64,000 nucleotides of DNA, taken from positions 12,839,739-12,903,738 of the forward strand of contig NC_080057.1 of the NCBI RefSeq assembly GCF_026212465.1, given 5' to 3'. Under the pieces are notes generated by a model. That model ran no database searches. It was not told where the DNA came from and saw nothing but the letters and a program-made list of their open reading frames with translations. A program made the position numbers and the translations under genes. This stretch comes from Amaranthus tricolor (Eukaryota; Streptophyta; Magnoliopsida; Caryophyllales; Amaranthaceae). Below, piece by piece: positions 26,594 through 41,403 of the stretch (position 1 is the stretch's first letter; each line of letters starts with the position of its first letter).

Positions 26594-29555
26594 CATGGTT
26601 TATTTTTCTTTGATCATTGATCCTTGTTCATTCATCATCGTTAATTCTTTTTTGATTATTGATCCTTTTCATTCTTCATCTTTCATTGTTCAATGATCGT
26701 TAATCCTTGTTCATTCTTCATCGTTCAATCTTTATTGATCATTAATCCTTTTTCATTGTTCATCGTTTATTGTTAATTGATCATTGATCCTTGTTCATTC
26801 TTCATCGTTCATTCTTCATTGATCATTGATCCTAGTTCATTCTTCTTCGTTCATTCTTCATTGATCATTGATCCTTGTTCATTCTTCATCGTTCATTCTT
26901 CATTCATCATTGATCCTTGTTCATTCATCGTTGATCAATGATCCTTGATCATTCTTCATCGTTCATTCTTCATTGATCAGTGTTCCATGTTCATTCTTCG
27001 TTGATCATTTATCCTTGTTCATTCTTCATCGTTCATTCTTGATTAATCATTAATCCTTGTTTATAGTTCATCGTTTATTGTTCATTGATCATTGATACGC
27101 GTTAGTTCTTCATCGTTCATCCTTCATTGATCATTGGCGCTTGTTCATTCTTCATCGTTTATTCTTCATTGATCATTCATCCTTTTTCATTGTGCATCGT
27201 TTATTGTTCATTGATCATTGATCCTTGTTTATTCTTCATCGTTCATTCTTCATTGATCTTTGATCCTAGTTCATTCTTCATTGATCATTGATCCTTGTTC
27301 ATTCTTCCTCGTTCATTTTTCATTGTTCAATCCTTGTTAATTTTTATCGTTCATTCTTCATTGATCATTGATCCTTGGTCATTATTCATCGTGTATTCAT
27401 CATTGATCATTGATCCTTGTTCATTCTTCATTGATCATTGATCCTTGTTCATTCTTCATCGTTCATTCTTTATTCATCATTAATCATTGTTCATTGTTGA
27501 TCGTTCATTCTTCATTGATCATTGATCCTTCTTCATTCTTTATCGTTCATTGTTCATTAATCATTAATCCTTGTTCATTGTTCATCGTTTATTGTTCGTT
27601 GATCGTTGATCCTTGTTCATTCTTGATCTTTCATTCTTTATTGATTATTGATCATTGTTCATTATTCATCGTTTATTTTTCATTGATAATTGATCCTTGT
27701 GCATTCTTGATCGTTCATTCTTCAATGATCATTGATCCTTTTTCATACTTCATCGCTCATTGTTCATTGATCATTAATCTTTGTTCATTCTTGATTGATC
27801 ATTAATCCTTGTTCATAGTTCATCGTTTATTGTTCATTGATAATTAATCCATTTTCATTCTTCATCGTTCATTCTTCTATGATCATTGATCGTTATTAAT
27901 TCTTCATCGTTTATTATTCATTAATCATTACTCCTTTTTCATTTTTCATTGTTCATTCTTCAATGATCATTAATAATTTTCATTATCCATCGTTTATTGT
28001 TCATTGTTCATTGATCCTTGTTCATTCTTCATCATTCATTCTTCATTGATCATTGGTCCTAGTTCTTTCTTCATCGTTCATTCTTCATTGATCATTGAAG
28101 CATGTTCCTTATTCGTTGTTCATTGTTCATTCATCATTGATCCTTGTTCATTCTTCATCGTTTATTCTTCAATGATCATTGATCCTTATTCATTCATTAT
28201 CGTTCATTCTTCATTGATCATTGATTCTTTTCATTCTTCATCTTTCATTGTTCGATAATCGTTATTCCTTGTTCATTCTTCATCGTTTATTCTTCATTGA
28301 TCATTTAACCTTTTTCATTGTTCATCGTTTATTGTTCATTGATCATTGATCTTTGTTCATTCTTCATCGTTCATTCTTCGTTGATCATTGGTACTAGTTC
28401 ATTATTCATCGTGCATTCTTCATTGATCATTGATGCTTGTTTCTTCTTCATTGATCATTGATCGTTGTTCATTCTTCATGGTTTATTCTTCATTGTTCAT
28501 TGATCCTTGTTCATTCATCATCGTTAATTTTTTATTGATTATTGATCCTTTTCATTCATCATCTTTCATTGTTCAACGATTGTTAATCCTTGTTCATTCT
28601 TCATCGTTTATTCTTTATTGATCATTAATCCTTTTTCATTGTTCATTGTTTATTGTTAATTGATCATTTATCCTTGTTCATTCTTCATCGTTCATTCTTC
28701 ATTGATTATTTTGATCCTAGTTCATTCTTCTGCGTTCATTCTTCATTAATCATTGATCCTTGTTCATTCCTCATCGTTCATTCTTCATTGATCATTGATC
28801 CTTGTTCATTCATCATTGATCAATGATCCTTGATCATTCTTCATCGTTCATTCATCATTGATCAGTGTTCCATGTTCATTCTTCATTGATCATTTATCCT
28901 TGTTCATTCTTCATCGTTCATTCTTGATACATCATTAATCGATGTTTATAGTGCATCGTTTATTGTTCATTGATCATTGATCCGTGTTCATTCTTCATCG
29001 TTCATCCTTCATTGATCAGTGATGCTTGTTCATTCTTCATCATTTATTCTTCATTGATCATTCATCCTTTTTCAGTGTGCATCGTTTGTTGTTCATCGAT
29101 CATTGATCCTTGTTTATTCTTCATCGTTCATACTTCATTGATCGTTGATCCTAGTTCATTCTTCATTGACCATTGATCCTAGTTCATTCTTCCTCGTTCA
29201 TTCTTCATTGATCATTGATCTTTGTTAATTCTTTATCGTTCATTCTTCATTGATCATTGATCCTTGATCATTCTTCATCGTTCATTCTTCATTGATCATT
29301 GATCCTTTTTCATTCTTCATTGATCATTGATCCTTCTTCATTCTTCATCGTTCATTCTTTAGTCATCATTAATCCTTGTTCATTCTTCATCGTTCATTCT
29401 TCGTTGATCATTGATACTTCTTCATTCTTCATCGTTCATTCTTCATTAATCTTTAATCCTTGTTCATTGTTCATCGTTTATTGTTCATTGATCATTGATC
29501 CTTGTTCATTCATGATCGTTCATTCTTCATTGATCATTGATCCTTGTTCATTCTT
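26594..29555 (+). repeat. HOR-C unit C2 (2,962 bp)
   Basis: This unit shares CTTGATCG near 27,707 with C1 and has CCTTGATCATTC near 26,943, as in C1. From C3 onward the sequence at that second site reads CCTTGGTCATTC. Private changes include GTTGATCGTTC near 27,497 and TTGTGCATTC near 27,697. The ACGCGT is at 27,097. Confidence 0.93.
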
Positions 29556-32517
29556 CATGGTTTATTTTTCTTTGATCATTGATCCTTGTTCATTCATCAT
29601 CGTTAATTCTTTTTTGATTATTGATCCTTTTCATTCTTCATCTTTCATTGTTCAATGATCGTTAATCCTTGTTCATTCTTCATCGTTCAATCTTTATTGA
29701 TCATTAATCCTTTTTCATTGTTCATCGTTTATTGTTAATTGATCATTGATCCTTGTTCATTCTTCATCGTTCATTCTTCATTGATCATTGATCCTAGTTC
29801 ATTCTTCTTCGTTCATTCTTCATTGATCATTGATCCTTGTTCATTCTTCATCGTTCATTCTTCATTCATCATTGATCCTTGTTCATTCATCGTTGATCAA
29901 TGATCCTTGGTCATTCTTCATCGTTCATTCTTCATTGATCAGTGTTCCATGTTCATTCTTCGTTGATCATTTATCCTTGTTCATTCTTCATCGTTCATTC
30001 TTGATTAATCATTAATCCTTGTTTATAGTTCATCGTTTATTGTTCATTGATCATTGATACGCGTTAGTTCTTCATCGTTCATCCTTCATTGATCATTGGC
30101 GCTTGTTCATTCTTCATCGTTTATTCTTCATTGATCATTCATCCTTTTTCATTGTGCATCGTTTATTGTTCATTGATCATTGATCCTTGTTTATTCTTCA
30201 TCGTTCATTCTTCATTGATCTTTGATCCTAGTTCATTCTTCATTGATCATTGATCCTTGTTCATTCTTCGTCGTTCATTTTTCATTGTTCAATCCTTGTT
30301 AATTTTTATCGTTCATTCTTCATTGATCATTGATCCTTGGTCATTATTCATCGTGTATTCATCATTGATCATTGATCCTTGTTCATTCTTCATTGATCAT
30401 TGATCCTTGTTCATTCTTCATCGTTCATTCTTTATTCATCATTAATCATTGTTCATTGTTCATCGTTCATTCTTCATTGATCATTGATCCTTCTTCATTC
30501 TTTATCGTTCATTGTTCATTAATCATTAATCCTTGTTCATTGTTCATCGTTTATTGTTCGTTGATCGTTGATCCTTGTTCATTCTTGATCTTTCATTCTT
30601 TATTGATTATTGATCATTGTTCATTATTCATCGTTTATTTTTCATTGATAATTGATCCTTGTTCATTCTTCATCGTTCATTCTTCAATGATCATTGATCC
30701 TTTTTCATACTTCATCGCTCATTGTTCATTGATCATTAATCTTTGTTCATTCTTGATTGATCATTAATCCTTGTTCATAGTTCATCGTTTATTGTTCATT
30801 GATAATTAATCCATTTTCATTCTTCATCGTTCATTCTTCTATGATCATTGATCGTTATTAATTCTTCATCGTTTATTATTCATTAATCATTACTCCTTTT
30901 TCATTTTTCATTGTTCATTCTTCAATGATCATTAATAATTTTCATTATCCATCGTTTATTGTTCATTGTTCATTGATCCTTGTTCATTCTTCATCATTCA
31001 TTCTTCATTGATCATTGGTCCTAGTTCTTTCTTCATCGTTCATTCTTCATTGATCATTGAAGCATGTTCCTTATTCGTTGTTCATTGTTCATTCATCATT
31101 GATCCTTGTTCATTCTTCATCGTTTATTCTTCAATGATCATTGATCCTTATTCATTCATTATCGTTCATTCTTCATTGATCATTGATTCTTTTCATTCTT
31201 CATCTTTCATTGTTCGATAATCGTTATTCCTTGTTCATTCTTCATCGTTTATTCTTCATTGATCATTTAACCTTTTTCATTGTTCATCGTTTATTGTTCA
31301 TTGATCATTGATCTTTGTTCATTCTTCATCGTTCATTCTTCGTTGATCATTGGTACTAGTTCATTATTCATCGTGCATTCTTCATTGATCATTGATGCTT
31401 GTTTCTTCTTCATTGATCATTGATCGTTGTTCATTCTTCATGGTTTATTCTTCATTGATCATTGATCCTTGTTCATTCATCATCGTTAATTTTTTATTGA
31501 TTATTGATCCTTTTCATTCATCATCTTTCATTGTTCAACGATTGTTAATCCTTGTTCATTCTTCATCGTTTATTCTTTATTGATCATTAATCCTTTTTCA
31601 TTGTTCATTGTTTATTGTTAATTGATCATTTATCCTTGTTCATTCTTCATCGTTCATTCTTCATTGATTATTTTGATCCTAGTTCATTCTTCTGCGTTTA
31701 TTCTTCATTAATCATTGATCCTTGTTCATTCCTCATCGTTCATTCTTCATTGATCATTGATCCTTGTTCATTCATCATTGATCAATGATCCTTGATCATT
31801 CTTCATCGTTCATTCATCATTGATCAGTGTTCCATGTTCATTCTTCATTGATCATTTATCCTTGTTCATTCTTCATCGTTCATTCTTGATACATCATTAA
31901 TCGATGTTTATAGTGCATCGTTTATTGTTCATTGATCATTGATCCGTGTTCATTCTTCATCGTTCATCCTTCATTGATCAGTGATGCTTGTTCATTCTTC
32001 ATCATTTATTCTTCATTGATCATTCATCCTTTTTCAGTGTGCATCGTTTGTTGTTCATCGATCATTGATCCTTGTTTATTCTTCATCGTTCATACTTCAT
32101 TGATCGTTGATCCTAGTTCATTCTTCATTGACCATTGATCCTAGTTCATTCTTCCTCGTTCATTCTTCATTGATCATTGATCTTTGTTAATTCTTTATCG
32201 TTCATTCTTCATTGATCATTGATCCTTGATCATTCTTCATCGTTCATTCTTCATTGATCATTGATCCTTTTTCATTCTTCATTGATCATTGATCCTTCTT
32301 CATTCTTCATCGTTCATTCTTTAGTCATCATTAATCCTTGTTCATTCTTCATCGTTCATTCTTCGTTGATCATTGATACTTCTTCATTCTTCATCGTTCA
32401 TTCTTCATTAATCTTTAATCCTTGTTCATTGTTCATCGTTTATTGTTCATTGATCATTGATCCTTGTTCATTCATGATCGTTCATTCTTCATTGATCATT
32501 GATCCTTGTTCATTCTT
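29556..32517 (+). repeat. HOR-C unit C3 (2,962 bp)
   Basis: This is the first unit with CCTTGGTCATTC (near 29,905). It shares CTTCGTCGTTC (near 30,267) with C4 only; the other units have CTTCCTCG. The ACGCGT is at 30,059. Confidence 0.93.
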
Positions 32518-35479
32518 CATGGTTTATTTTTCTTTGATCATTGATCCTTGTTCATTCATCATCGTTAATTCTTTTTTGATTATTGATCCTTTTCATTCTT
32601 CATCTTTCATTGTTCAATGATCGTTAATCCTTGTTCATTCTTCATCGTTCAATCTTTATTGATCATTAATCCTTTTTCATTGTTCATCGTTTATTGTTAA
32701 TTCATCATTGATCCTTGTTCATTCTTCATCGTTCATTCTTCATTGATCATTGATCCTAGTTCATTCTTCTTCGTTCATTCTTCATTGATCATTGATCCTT
32801 GTTCATTCTTCATCGTTCATTCTTCATTCATCATTGATCCTTGTTCATTCATCGTTGATCAATGATCCTTGGTCATTCTTCATCGTTCATTCTTCATTAA
32901 TCAGTGTTCCATGTTCATTCTTCGTTGATCATTTATCCTTGTTCATTCTTCATCGTTCATTCTTGATTAATCATTAATCCTTGTTTATAGTTCATCGTTT
33001 ATTGTTCATTGATCATTGATACGCGTTAGTTCTTCATCGTTCATCCTTCATTGATCATTGGCGCTTGTTCATTCTTCATCGTTTATTCTTCATTGATCAT
33101 TCATCCTTTTTCATTGTGCATCGTTTATTGTTCATTGATCATTGATCCTTGTTTATTCTTCATCGTTCATTCTTCATTGATCTTTGATCCTAGTTCATTC
33201 TTCATTGATCATTGATCCTTGTTCATTCTTCGTCGTTCATTTTTCATTGTTCAATCCTTGTTAATTTTTATCGTTCATTCTTCATTGATCATTGATCCTT
33301 GGTCATTATTCATCGTGTATTCATCATTGATCATTGATCCTTGTTCATTCTTCATTGATCATTGATCCTTGTTCATTCTTCATCGTTCATTCTTTATTCA
33401 TCATTAATCATTGTTCATTGTTCATCGTTCATTCTTCATTGATCATTGATCCTTCTTCATTCTTTATCGTTCATTGTTCATTAATCATTAATCCTTGTTC
33501 ATTGTTCATCGTTTATTGTTCGTTGATCGTTGATCCTTGTTCATTCTTGATCTTTCATTCTTTATTGATTATTGATCATTGTTCATTATTCATCGTTTAT
33601 TTTTCATTGATAATTGATCCTTGTTCATTCTTCATCGTTCATTCTTCAATGATCATTGATCCTTTTTCATACTTCATCGCTCATTGTTCATTGATCATTA
33701 ATCTTTGTTCATTCTTGATTGATCATTAATCCTTGTTCATAGTTCATCGTTTATTGTTCATTGATAATTAATCCATTTTCATTCTTCATCGTTCATTCTT
33801 CTATGATCATTGATCGTTATTAATTCTTCATCGTTTATTATTCATTAATCATTACTCCTTTTTCATTTTTCATTGTTCATTCTTCAATGATCATTAATAA
33901 TTTTCATTATCCATCGTTTATTGTTCATTGTTCATTGATCCTTGTTCATTCTTCATCATTCATTCTTCATTGATCATTGGTCCTAGTTCTTTCTTCATCG
34001 TTCATTCTTCATTGATCATTGAAGCATGTTCCTTATTCGTTGTTCATTGTTCATTCATCATTGATCCTTGTTCATTCTTCATCGTTTATTCTTCAATGAT
34101 CATTGATCCTTATTCATTCATTATCGTTCATTCTTCATTGATCATTGATTCTTTTCATTCTTCATCTTTCATTGTTCGATAATCGTTATTCCTTGTTCAT
34201 TCTTCATCGTTTATTCTTCATTGATCATTTAACCTTTTTCATTGTTCATCGTTTATTGTTCATTGATCATTGATCTTTGTTCATTCTTCATCGTTCATTC
34301 TTCGTTGATCATTGGTACTAGTTCATTATTCATCGTGCATTCTTCATTGATCATTGATGCTTGTTTCTTCTTCATTGATCATTGATCGTTGTTCATTCTT
34401 CATGGTTTATTCTTCATTGATCATTGATCCTTGTTCATTCATCATCGTTAATTTTTTATTGATTATTGATCCTTTTCATTCATCATCTTTCATTGTTCAA
34501 CGATTGTTAATCCTTGTTCATTCTTCATCGTTTATTCTTTATTGATCATTAATCCTTTTTCATTGTTCATTGTTTATTGTTAATTGATCATTTATCCTTG
34601 TTCATTCTTCATCGTTCATTCTTCATTGATTATTTTTATCCTAGTTCATTCTTCTGCGTTTATTCTTCATTAATCATTGATCCTTGTTCATTCCTCATCG
34701 TTCATTCTTCATTGATCATTGATCCTTGTTCATTCATCATTGATCAATGATCCTTGATCATTCTTCATCGTTCATTCATCATTGATCAGTGTTCCATGTT
34801 CATTCTTCATTGATCATTTATCCTTGTTCATTCTTCATCGTTCATTCTTGATACATCATTAATCGATGTTTATAGTGCATCGTTTATTGTTCATTGATCA
34901 TTGATCCGTGTTCATTCTTCATCGTTCATCCTTCATTGATCAGTGATGCTTGTTCATTCTTCATCATTTATTCTTCATTGATCATTCATCCTTTTTCAGT
35001 GTGCATCGTTTGTTGTTCATCGATCATTGATCCTTGTTTATTCTTCATCGTTCATACTTCATTGATCGTTGATCCTAGTTCATTCTTCATTGACCATTGA
35101 TCCTAGTTCATTCTTCCTCGTTCATTCTTCATTGATCATTGATCTTTGTTAATTCTTTATCGTTCATTCTTCATTGATCATTGATCCTTGATCATTCTTC
35201 ATCGTTCATTCTTCATTGATCATTGATCCTTTTTCATTCTTCATTGATCATTGATCCTTCTTCATTCTTCATCGTTCATTCTTTAGTCATCATTAATCCT
35301 TGTTCATTCTTCATCGTTCATTCTTCGTTGATCATTGATACTTCTTCATTCTTCATCGTTCATTCTTCATTAATCTTTAATCCTTGTTCATTGTTCATCG
35401 TTTATTGTTCATTGATCATTGATCCTTGTTCATTCATGATCGTTCATTCTTCATTGATCATTGATCCTTGTTCATTCTT
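32518..35479 (+). repeat. HOR-C unit C4 (2,962 bp)
   Basis: This unit shares CTTCGTCGTTC (near 33,229) with C3. It shares TTAATTCATCATTG (near 32,698) and CATTAATCAGTG (near 32,896) with C5. Private change: TTATTTTTATCC near 34,632. The ACGCGT is at 33,021. Confidence 0.93.
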
Positions 35480-38441
35480 CATGGTTTATTTTTCTTTGAT
35501 CATTGATCCTTGTTCATTCATCATCGTTAATTCTTTTTTGATTATTGATCCTTTTCATTCTTCATCTTTCATTGTTCAATGATCGTTAATCCTTGTTCAT
35601 TCTTCATCGTTCAATCTTTATTGATCATTAATCCTTTTTCATTGTTCATCGTTTATTGTTAATTCATCATTGATCCTTGTTCATTCTTCATCGTTCATTC
35701 TTCATTGATCATTGATCCTAGTTCATTCTTCTTCGTTCATTCTTCATTGATCATTGATCCTTGTTCATTCTTCATCGTTCATTCTTCATTCATCATTGAT
35801 CCTTGTTCATTCATCGTTGATCAATGATCCTTGGTCATTCTTCATCGTTCATTCTTCATTAATCAGTGTTCCATGTTCATTCTTCGTTGATCATTTATCC
35901 TTGTTCATTCTTCATCGTTCATTCTTGATTAATCATTAATCCTTGTTTATAGTTCATCGTTTATTGTTCATTGATCATTGATACGCGTTAGTTCTTCATC
36001 GTTCATCCTTCATTGATCATTGGCGCTTGTTCATTCTTCATCGTTTATTCTTCATTGATCATTCATCCTTTTTCATTGTGCATCGTTTATTGTTCATTGA
36101 TCATTGATCCTTGTTTATTCTTCATCGTTCATTCTTCATTGATCTTTGATCCTAGTTCATTCTTCATTGATCATTGATCCTTGTTCATTCTTCCTCGTTC
36201 ATTTTTCATTGTTCAATCCTTGTTAATTTTTATCGTTCATTCTTCATTGATCATTGATCCTTGGTCATTATTCATCGTGTATTCATCATTGATCATTGAT
36301 CCTTGTTCATTCTTCATTGATCATTGATCCTTGTTCATTCTTCATCGTTCATTCTTTATTCATCATTAATCATTGTTCATTGTTCATCGTTCATTCTTCA
36401 TTGATCATTGATCCTTCTTCATTCTTTATCGTTCATTGTTCATTAATCATTAATCCTTGTTCATTGTTCATCGTTTATTGTTCGTTGATCATTGATCCTT
36501 GTTCATTCTTGATCTTTCATTCTTTATTGATTATTGATCATTGTTCATTATTCATCGTTTATTTTTCATTGATAATTGATCCTTGTTCATTCTTCATCGT
36601 TCATTCTTCAATGATCATTGATCCTTTTTCATACTTCATCGCTCATTGTTCATTGATCATTAATCTTTGTTCATTCTTGATTGATCATTAATCCTTGTTC
36701 ATAGTTCATCGTTTATTGTTCATTGATAATTAATCCATTTTCATTCTTCATCGTTCATTCTTCTATGATCATTGATCGTTATTAATTCTTCATCGTTTAT
36801 TATTCATTAATCATTACTCCTTTTTCATTTTTCATTGTTCATTCTTCAATGATCATTAATAATTTTCATTATCCATCGTTTATTGTTCATTGTTCATTGA
36901 TCCTTGTTCATTCTTCATCATTCATTCTTCATTGATCATTGGTCCTAGTTCTTTCTTCATCGTTCATTCTTCATTGATCATTGAAGCATGTTCCTTATTC
37001 GTTGTTCATTGTTCATTCATCATTGATCCTTGTTCATTCTTCATCGTTTATTCTTCAATGATCATTGATCCTTATTCATTCATTATCGTTCATTCTTCAT
37101 TGATCAATGATTCTTTTCATTCTTCATCTTTCATTGTTCGATAATCGTTATTCCTTGTTCATTCTTCATCGTTTATTCTTCATTGATCATTTAACCTTTT
37201 TCATTGTTCATCGTTTATTGTTCATTGATCATTGATCTTTGTTCATTCTTCATCGTTCATTCTTCGTTGATCATTGGTACTAGTTCATTATTCATCGTGC
37301 ATTCTTCATTGATCATTGATGCTTGTTTCTTCTTCATTGATCATTGATCGTTGTTCATTCTTCATGGTTTATTCTTCATTGATCATTGATCCTTGTTCAT
37401 TCATCATCGTTAATTTTTTATTGATTATTGATCCTTTTCATTCATCATCTTTCATTGTTCAACGATTGTTAATCCTTGTTCATTCTTCATCGTTTATTCT
37501 TTATTGATCATTAATCCTTTTTCATTGTTCATTGTTTATTGTTAATTGATCATTTATCCTTGTTCATTCTTCATCGTTCATTCTTCATTGATTATTTTGA
37601 TCCTAGTTCATTCTTCTGCGTTTATTCTTCATTAATCATTGATCCTTGTTCATTCCTCATCGTTCATTCTTCATTGATCATTGATCCTTGTTCATTCATC
37701 ATTGATCAATGATCCTTGATCATTCTTCATCGTTCATTCATCATTGATCAGTGTTCCATGTTCATTCTTCATTGATCATTTATCCTTGTTCATTCTTCAT
37801 CGTTCATTCTTGATACATCATTAATCGATGTTTATAGTGCATCGTTTATTGTTCATTGATCATTGATCCGTGTTCATTCTTCATCGTTCATCCTTCATTG
37901 ATCAGTGATGCTTGTTCATTCTTCATCATTTATTCTTCATTGATCATTCATCCTTTTTCAGTGTGCATCGTTTGTTGTTCATCGATCATTGATCCTTGTT
38001 TATTCTTCATCGTTCATACTTCATTGATCGTTGATCCTAGTTCTTTCTTCATTGACCATTGATCCTAGTTCATTCTTCCTCGTTCATTCTTCATTGATCA
38101 TTGATCTTTGTTAATTCTTTATCGTTCATTCTTCATTGATCATTGATCCTTGATCATTCTTCATCGTTCATTCTTCATTGATCATTGATCCTTTTTCATT
38201 CTTCATTGATCATTGATCCTTCTTCATTCTTCATCGTTCATTCTTTAGTCATCATTAATCCTTGTTCATTCTTCATCGTTCATTCTTCGTTGATCATTGA
38301 TACTTCTTCATTCTTCATCGTTCATTCTTCATTAATCTTTAATCCTTGTTCATTGTTCATCGTTTATTGTTCATTGATCATTGATCCTTGTTCATTCATG
38401 ATCGTTCATTCTTCATTGATCATTGATCCTTGTTCATTCTT
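35480..38441 (+). repeat. HOR-C unit C5 (2,962 bp)
   Basis: This unit shares TTAATTCATCATTG near 35,660 with C4 and TTCTTTCTTCATTGACC near 38,041 with C6. It is therefore linked by derived variants to both neighbours. Private changes include GATCATTGATCC near 36,487, where other units read GATCGTTGATCC, and GATCAATGATTC near 37,102. The ACGCGT is at 35,983. Confidence 0.93.
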
Positions 38442-41403
38442 CATGGTTTATTTTTCTTTGATCATTGATCCTTGTTCATTCATCATCGTTAATTCTTTTT
38501 TCATTATTGATCCTTTTCATTCTTCATCTTTCATTGTTCAATGATCGTTAATCCTTGTTCATTCTTCATCGTTCAATCTTTATTGATCATTAATCCTTTT
38601 TCATTGTTCATAGTTTATTGTTAATTGATCATTGATCCTTGTTCATTCTTCATCGTTCATTCTTCATTGATCATTGATCCTAGTTCATTCTTCTTCGTTC
38701 ATTCTTCATTGATCATTGATCCTTGTTCATTCTTCATCGTTCATTCTTCATTCATCATTGATCCTTGTTCATTCATCGTTGATCAATGATCCTTGGTCAT
38801 TCTTCATCGTTCATTCTTCATTGATCAGTGTTCCATGTTCATTCTTCGTTGATCATTTATCCTTGTTCATTCTTCATCGTTCATTCTTGATTAATCATTA
38901 ATCCTTGTTTATAGTTCATCGTTTATTGTTCATTGATCATTGATACGCGTTAGTTCTTCATCGTTCATCCTTCATTGATCATTGGCGCTTGTTCATTCTT
39001 CATCGTTTATTCTTCATTGATCATTCATCCTTTTTCATTGTGCATCGTTTATTGTTCATTGATCATTGATCCTTGTTTATTCTTCATCGTTCATTCTTCA
39101 TTGATCTTTGATCCTAGTTCATTCTTCATTGATCATTGATCCTTGTTCATTCTTCCTCGTTCATTTTTCATTGTTCAATCCTTGTTAATTTTTATCGTTC
39201 ATTCTTCATTGATCATTGATCCTTGGTCATTATTCATCGTGTATTCATCATTGATCATTGATCCTTGTTCATTCTTCATTGATCATTGATCCTTGTTCAT
39301 TCTTCATCGTTCATTCTTTATTCATCATTAATCATTGTTCATTGTTCATCGTTCATTCTTCATTGATCATTGATCCTTCTTCATTCTTTATCGTTCATTG
39401 TTCATTAATCATTAATCCTTGTTCATTGTTCATCGTTTATTGTTCGTTGATCGTTGATCCTTGTTCATTCTTGATCTTTCATTCTTTATTGATTATTGAT
39501 CATTGTTCATTATTCATCGTTTATTTTTCATTGATAATTGATCCTTGTTCATTCTTCATCGTTCATTCTTCAATGATCATTGATCCTTTTTCATACTTCA
39601 TCGCTCATTGTTCATTGATCATTAATCTTTGTTCATTCTTGATTGATCATTAATCCTTGTTCATAGTTCATCGTTTATTGTTCATTGATAATTAATCCAT
39701 TTTCATTCTTCATCGTTCATTCTTCTATGATCATTGATCGTTATTAATTCTTCATCGTTTATTATTCATTAATCATTACTCCTTTTTCATTTTTCATTGT
39801 TCATTCTTCAATGATCATTAATAATTTTCATTATCCATCGTTTATTGTTCATTGTTCATTGATCCTTGTTCATTCTTCATCATTCATTCTTCATTGATCA
39901 TTGGTCCTAGTTCTTTCTTCATCGTTCATTCTTCATTGATCATTGAAGCATGTTCCTTATTCGTTGTTCATTGTTCATTCATCATTGATCCTTGTTCATT
40001 CTTCATCGTTTATTGTTCAATGATCATTGATCCTTATTCATTCATTATCGTTCATTCTTCATTGATCATTGATTCTTTTCATTCTTCATCTTTCATTGTT
40101 CGATAATCGTTATTCCTTGTTCATTCTTCATCGTTTATTCTTCATTGATCATTTAACCTTTTTCATTGTTCATCGTTTATTGTTCATTGATCATTGATCT
40201 TTGTTCATTCTTCATCGTTCATTCTTCGTTGATCATTGGTACTAGTTCATTATTCATCGTGCATTCTTCATTGATCATTGATGCTTGTTTCTTCTTCATT
40301 GATCATTGATCGTTGTTCATTCTTCATGGTTTATTCTTCATTGATCATTGATCCTTGTTCATTCATCATCGTTAATTTTTTATTGATTATTGATCCTTTT
40401 CATTCATCATCTTTCATTGTTCAACGATTGTTAATCCTTGTTCATTCTTCATCGTTTATTCTTTATTGATCATTAATCCTTTTTCATTGTTCATTGTTTA
40501 TTGTTAATTGATCATTTATCCTTGTTCATTCTTCATCGTTCATTCTTCATTGATTATTTTGATCCTAGTTCATTCTTCTGCGTTTATTCTTCATTAATCA
40601 TTGATCCTTGTTCATTCCTCATCGTTCATTCTTCATTGATCATTGATCCTTGTTCATTCATCATTGATCAATGATCCTTGATCATTCTTCATCGTTCATT
40701 CATCATTGATCAGTGTTCCATGTTCATTCTTCATTGATCATTTATCCTTGTTCATTCTTCATCGTTCATTCTTGATACATCATTAATCGATGTTTATAGT
40801 GCATCGTTTATTGTTCATTGATCATTGATCCGTGTTCATTCTTCATCGTTCATCCTTCATTGATCAGTGATGCTTGTTCATTCTTCATCATTTATTCTTC
40901 ATTGATCATTCATCCTTTTTCAGTGTGCATCGTTTGTTGTTCATCGATCATTGATCCTTGTTTATTCTTCATCGTTCATACTTCATTGATCGTTGATCCT
41001 AGTTCTTTCTTCATTGACCATTGATCCTAGTTCATTCTTCCTCGTTCATTCTTCATTGATCATTGATCTTTGTTAATTCTTTATCGTTCATTCTTCATTG
41101 ATCATTGATCCTTGATCATTCTTCATCGTTCATTCTTCATTGATCATTGATCCTTTTTCATTCTTCATTGATCATTGATCCTTCTTCATTCTTCATCGTT
41201 CATTCTTTAGTCATCATTAATCCTTGTTCATTCTTCATCGTTCATTCTTCGTTGATCATTGATACTTCTTCATTCTTCATCGTTCATTCTTCATTAATCT
41301 TTAATCCTTGTTCATTGTTCATCGTTTATTGTTCATTGATCATTGATCCTTGTTCATTCATGATCGTTCATTCTTCATTGATCATTGATCCTTGTTCATT
41401 CTT
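38442..41403 (+). repeat. HOR-C unit C6 (2,962 bp)
   Basis: This unit shares TTCTTTCTTCATTGACC (near 41,003) with C5. Private changes are TTTTTTCATTATTG near 38,497, CATAGTTTATTG near 38,610 and TTTATTGTTCAATG near 40,010. The ACGCGT is at 38,945. Confidence 0.93.
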
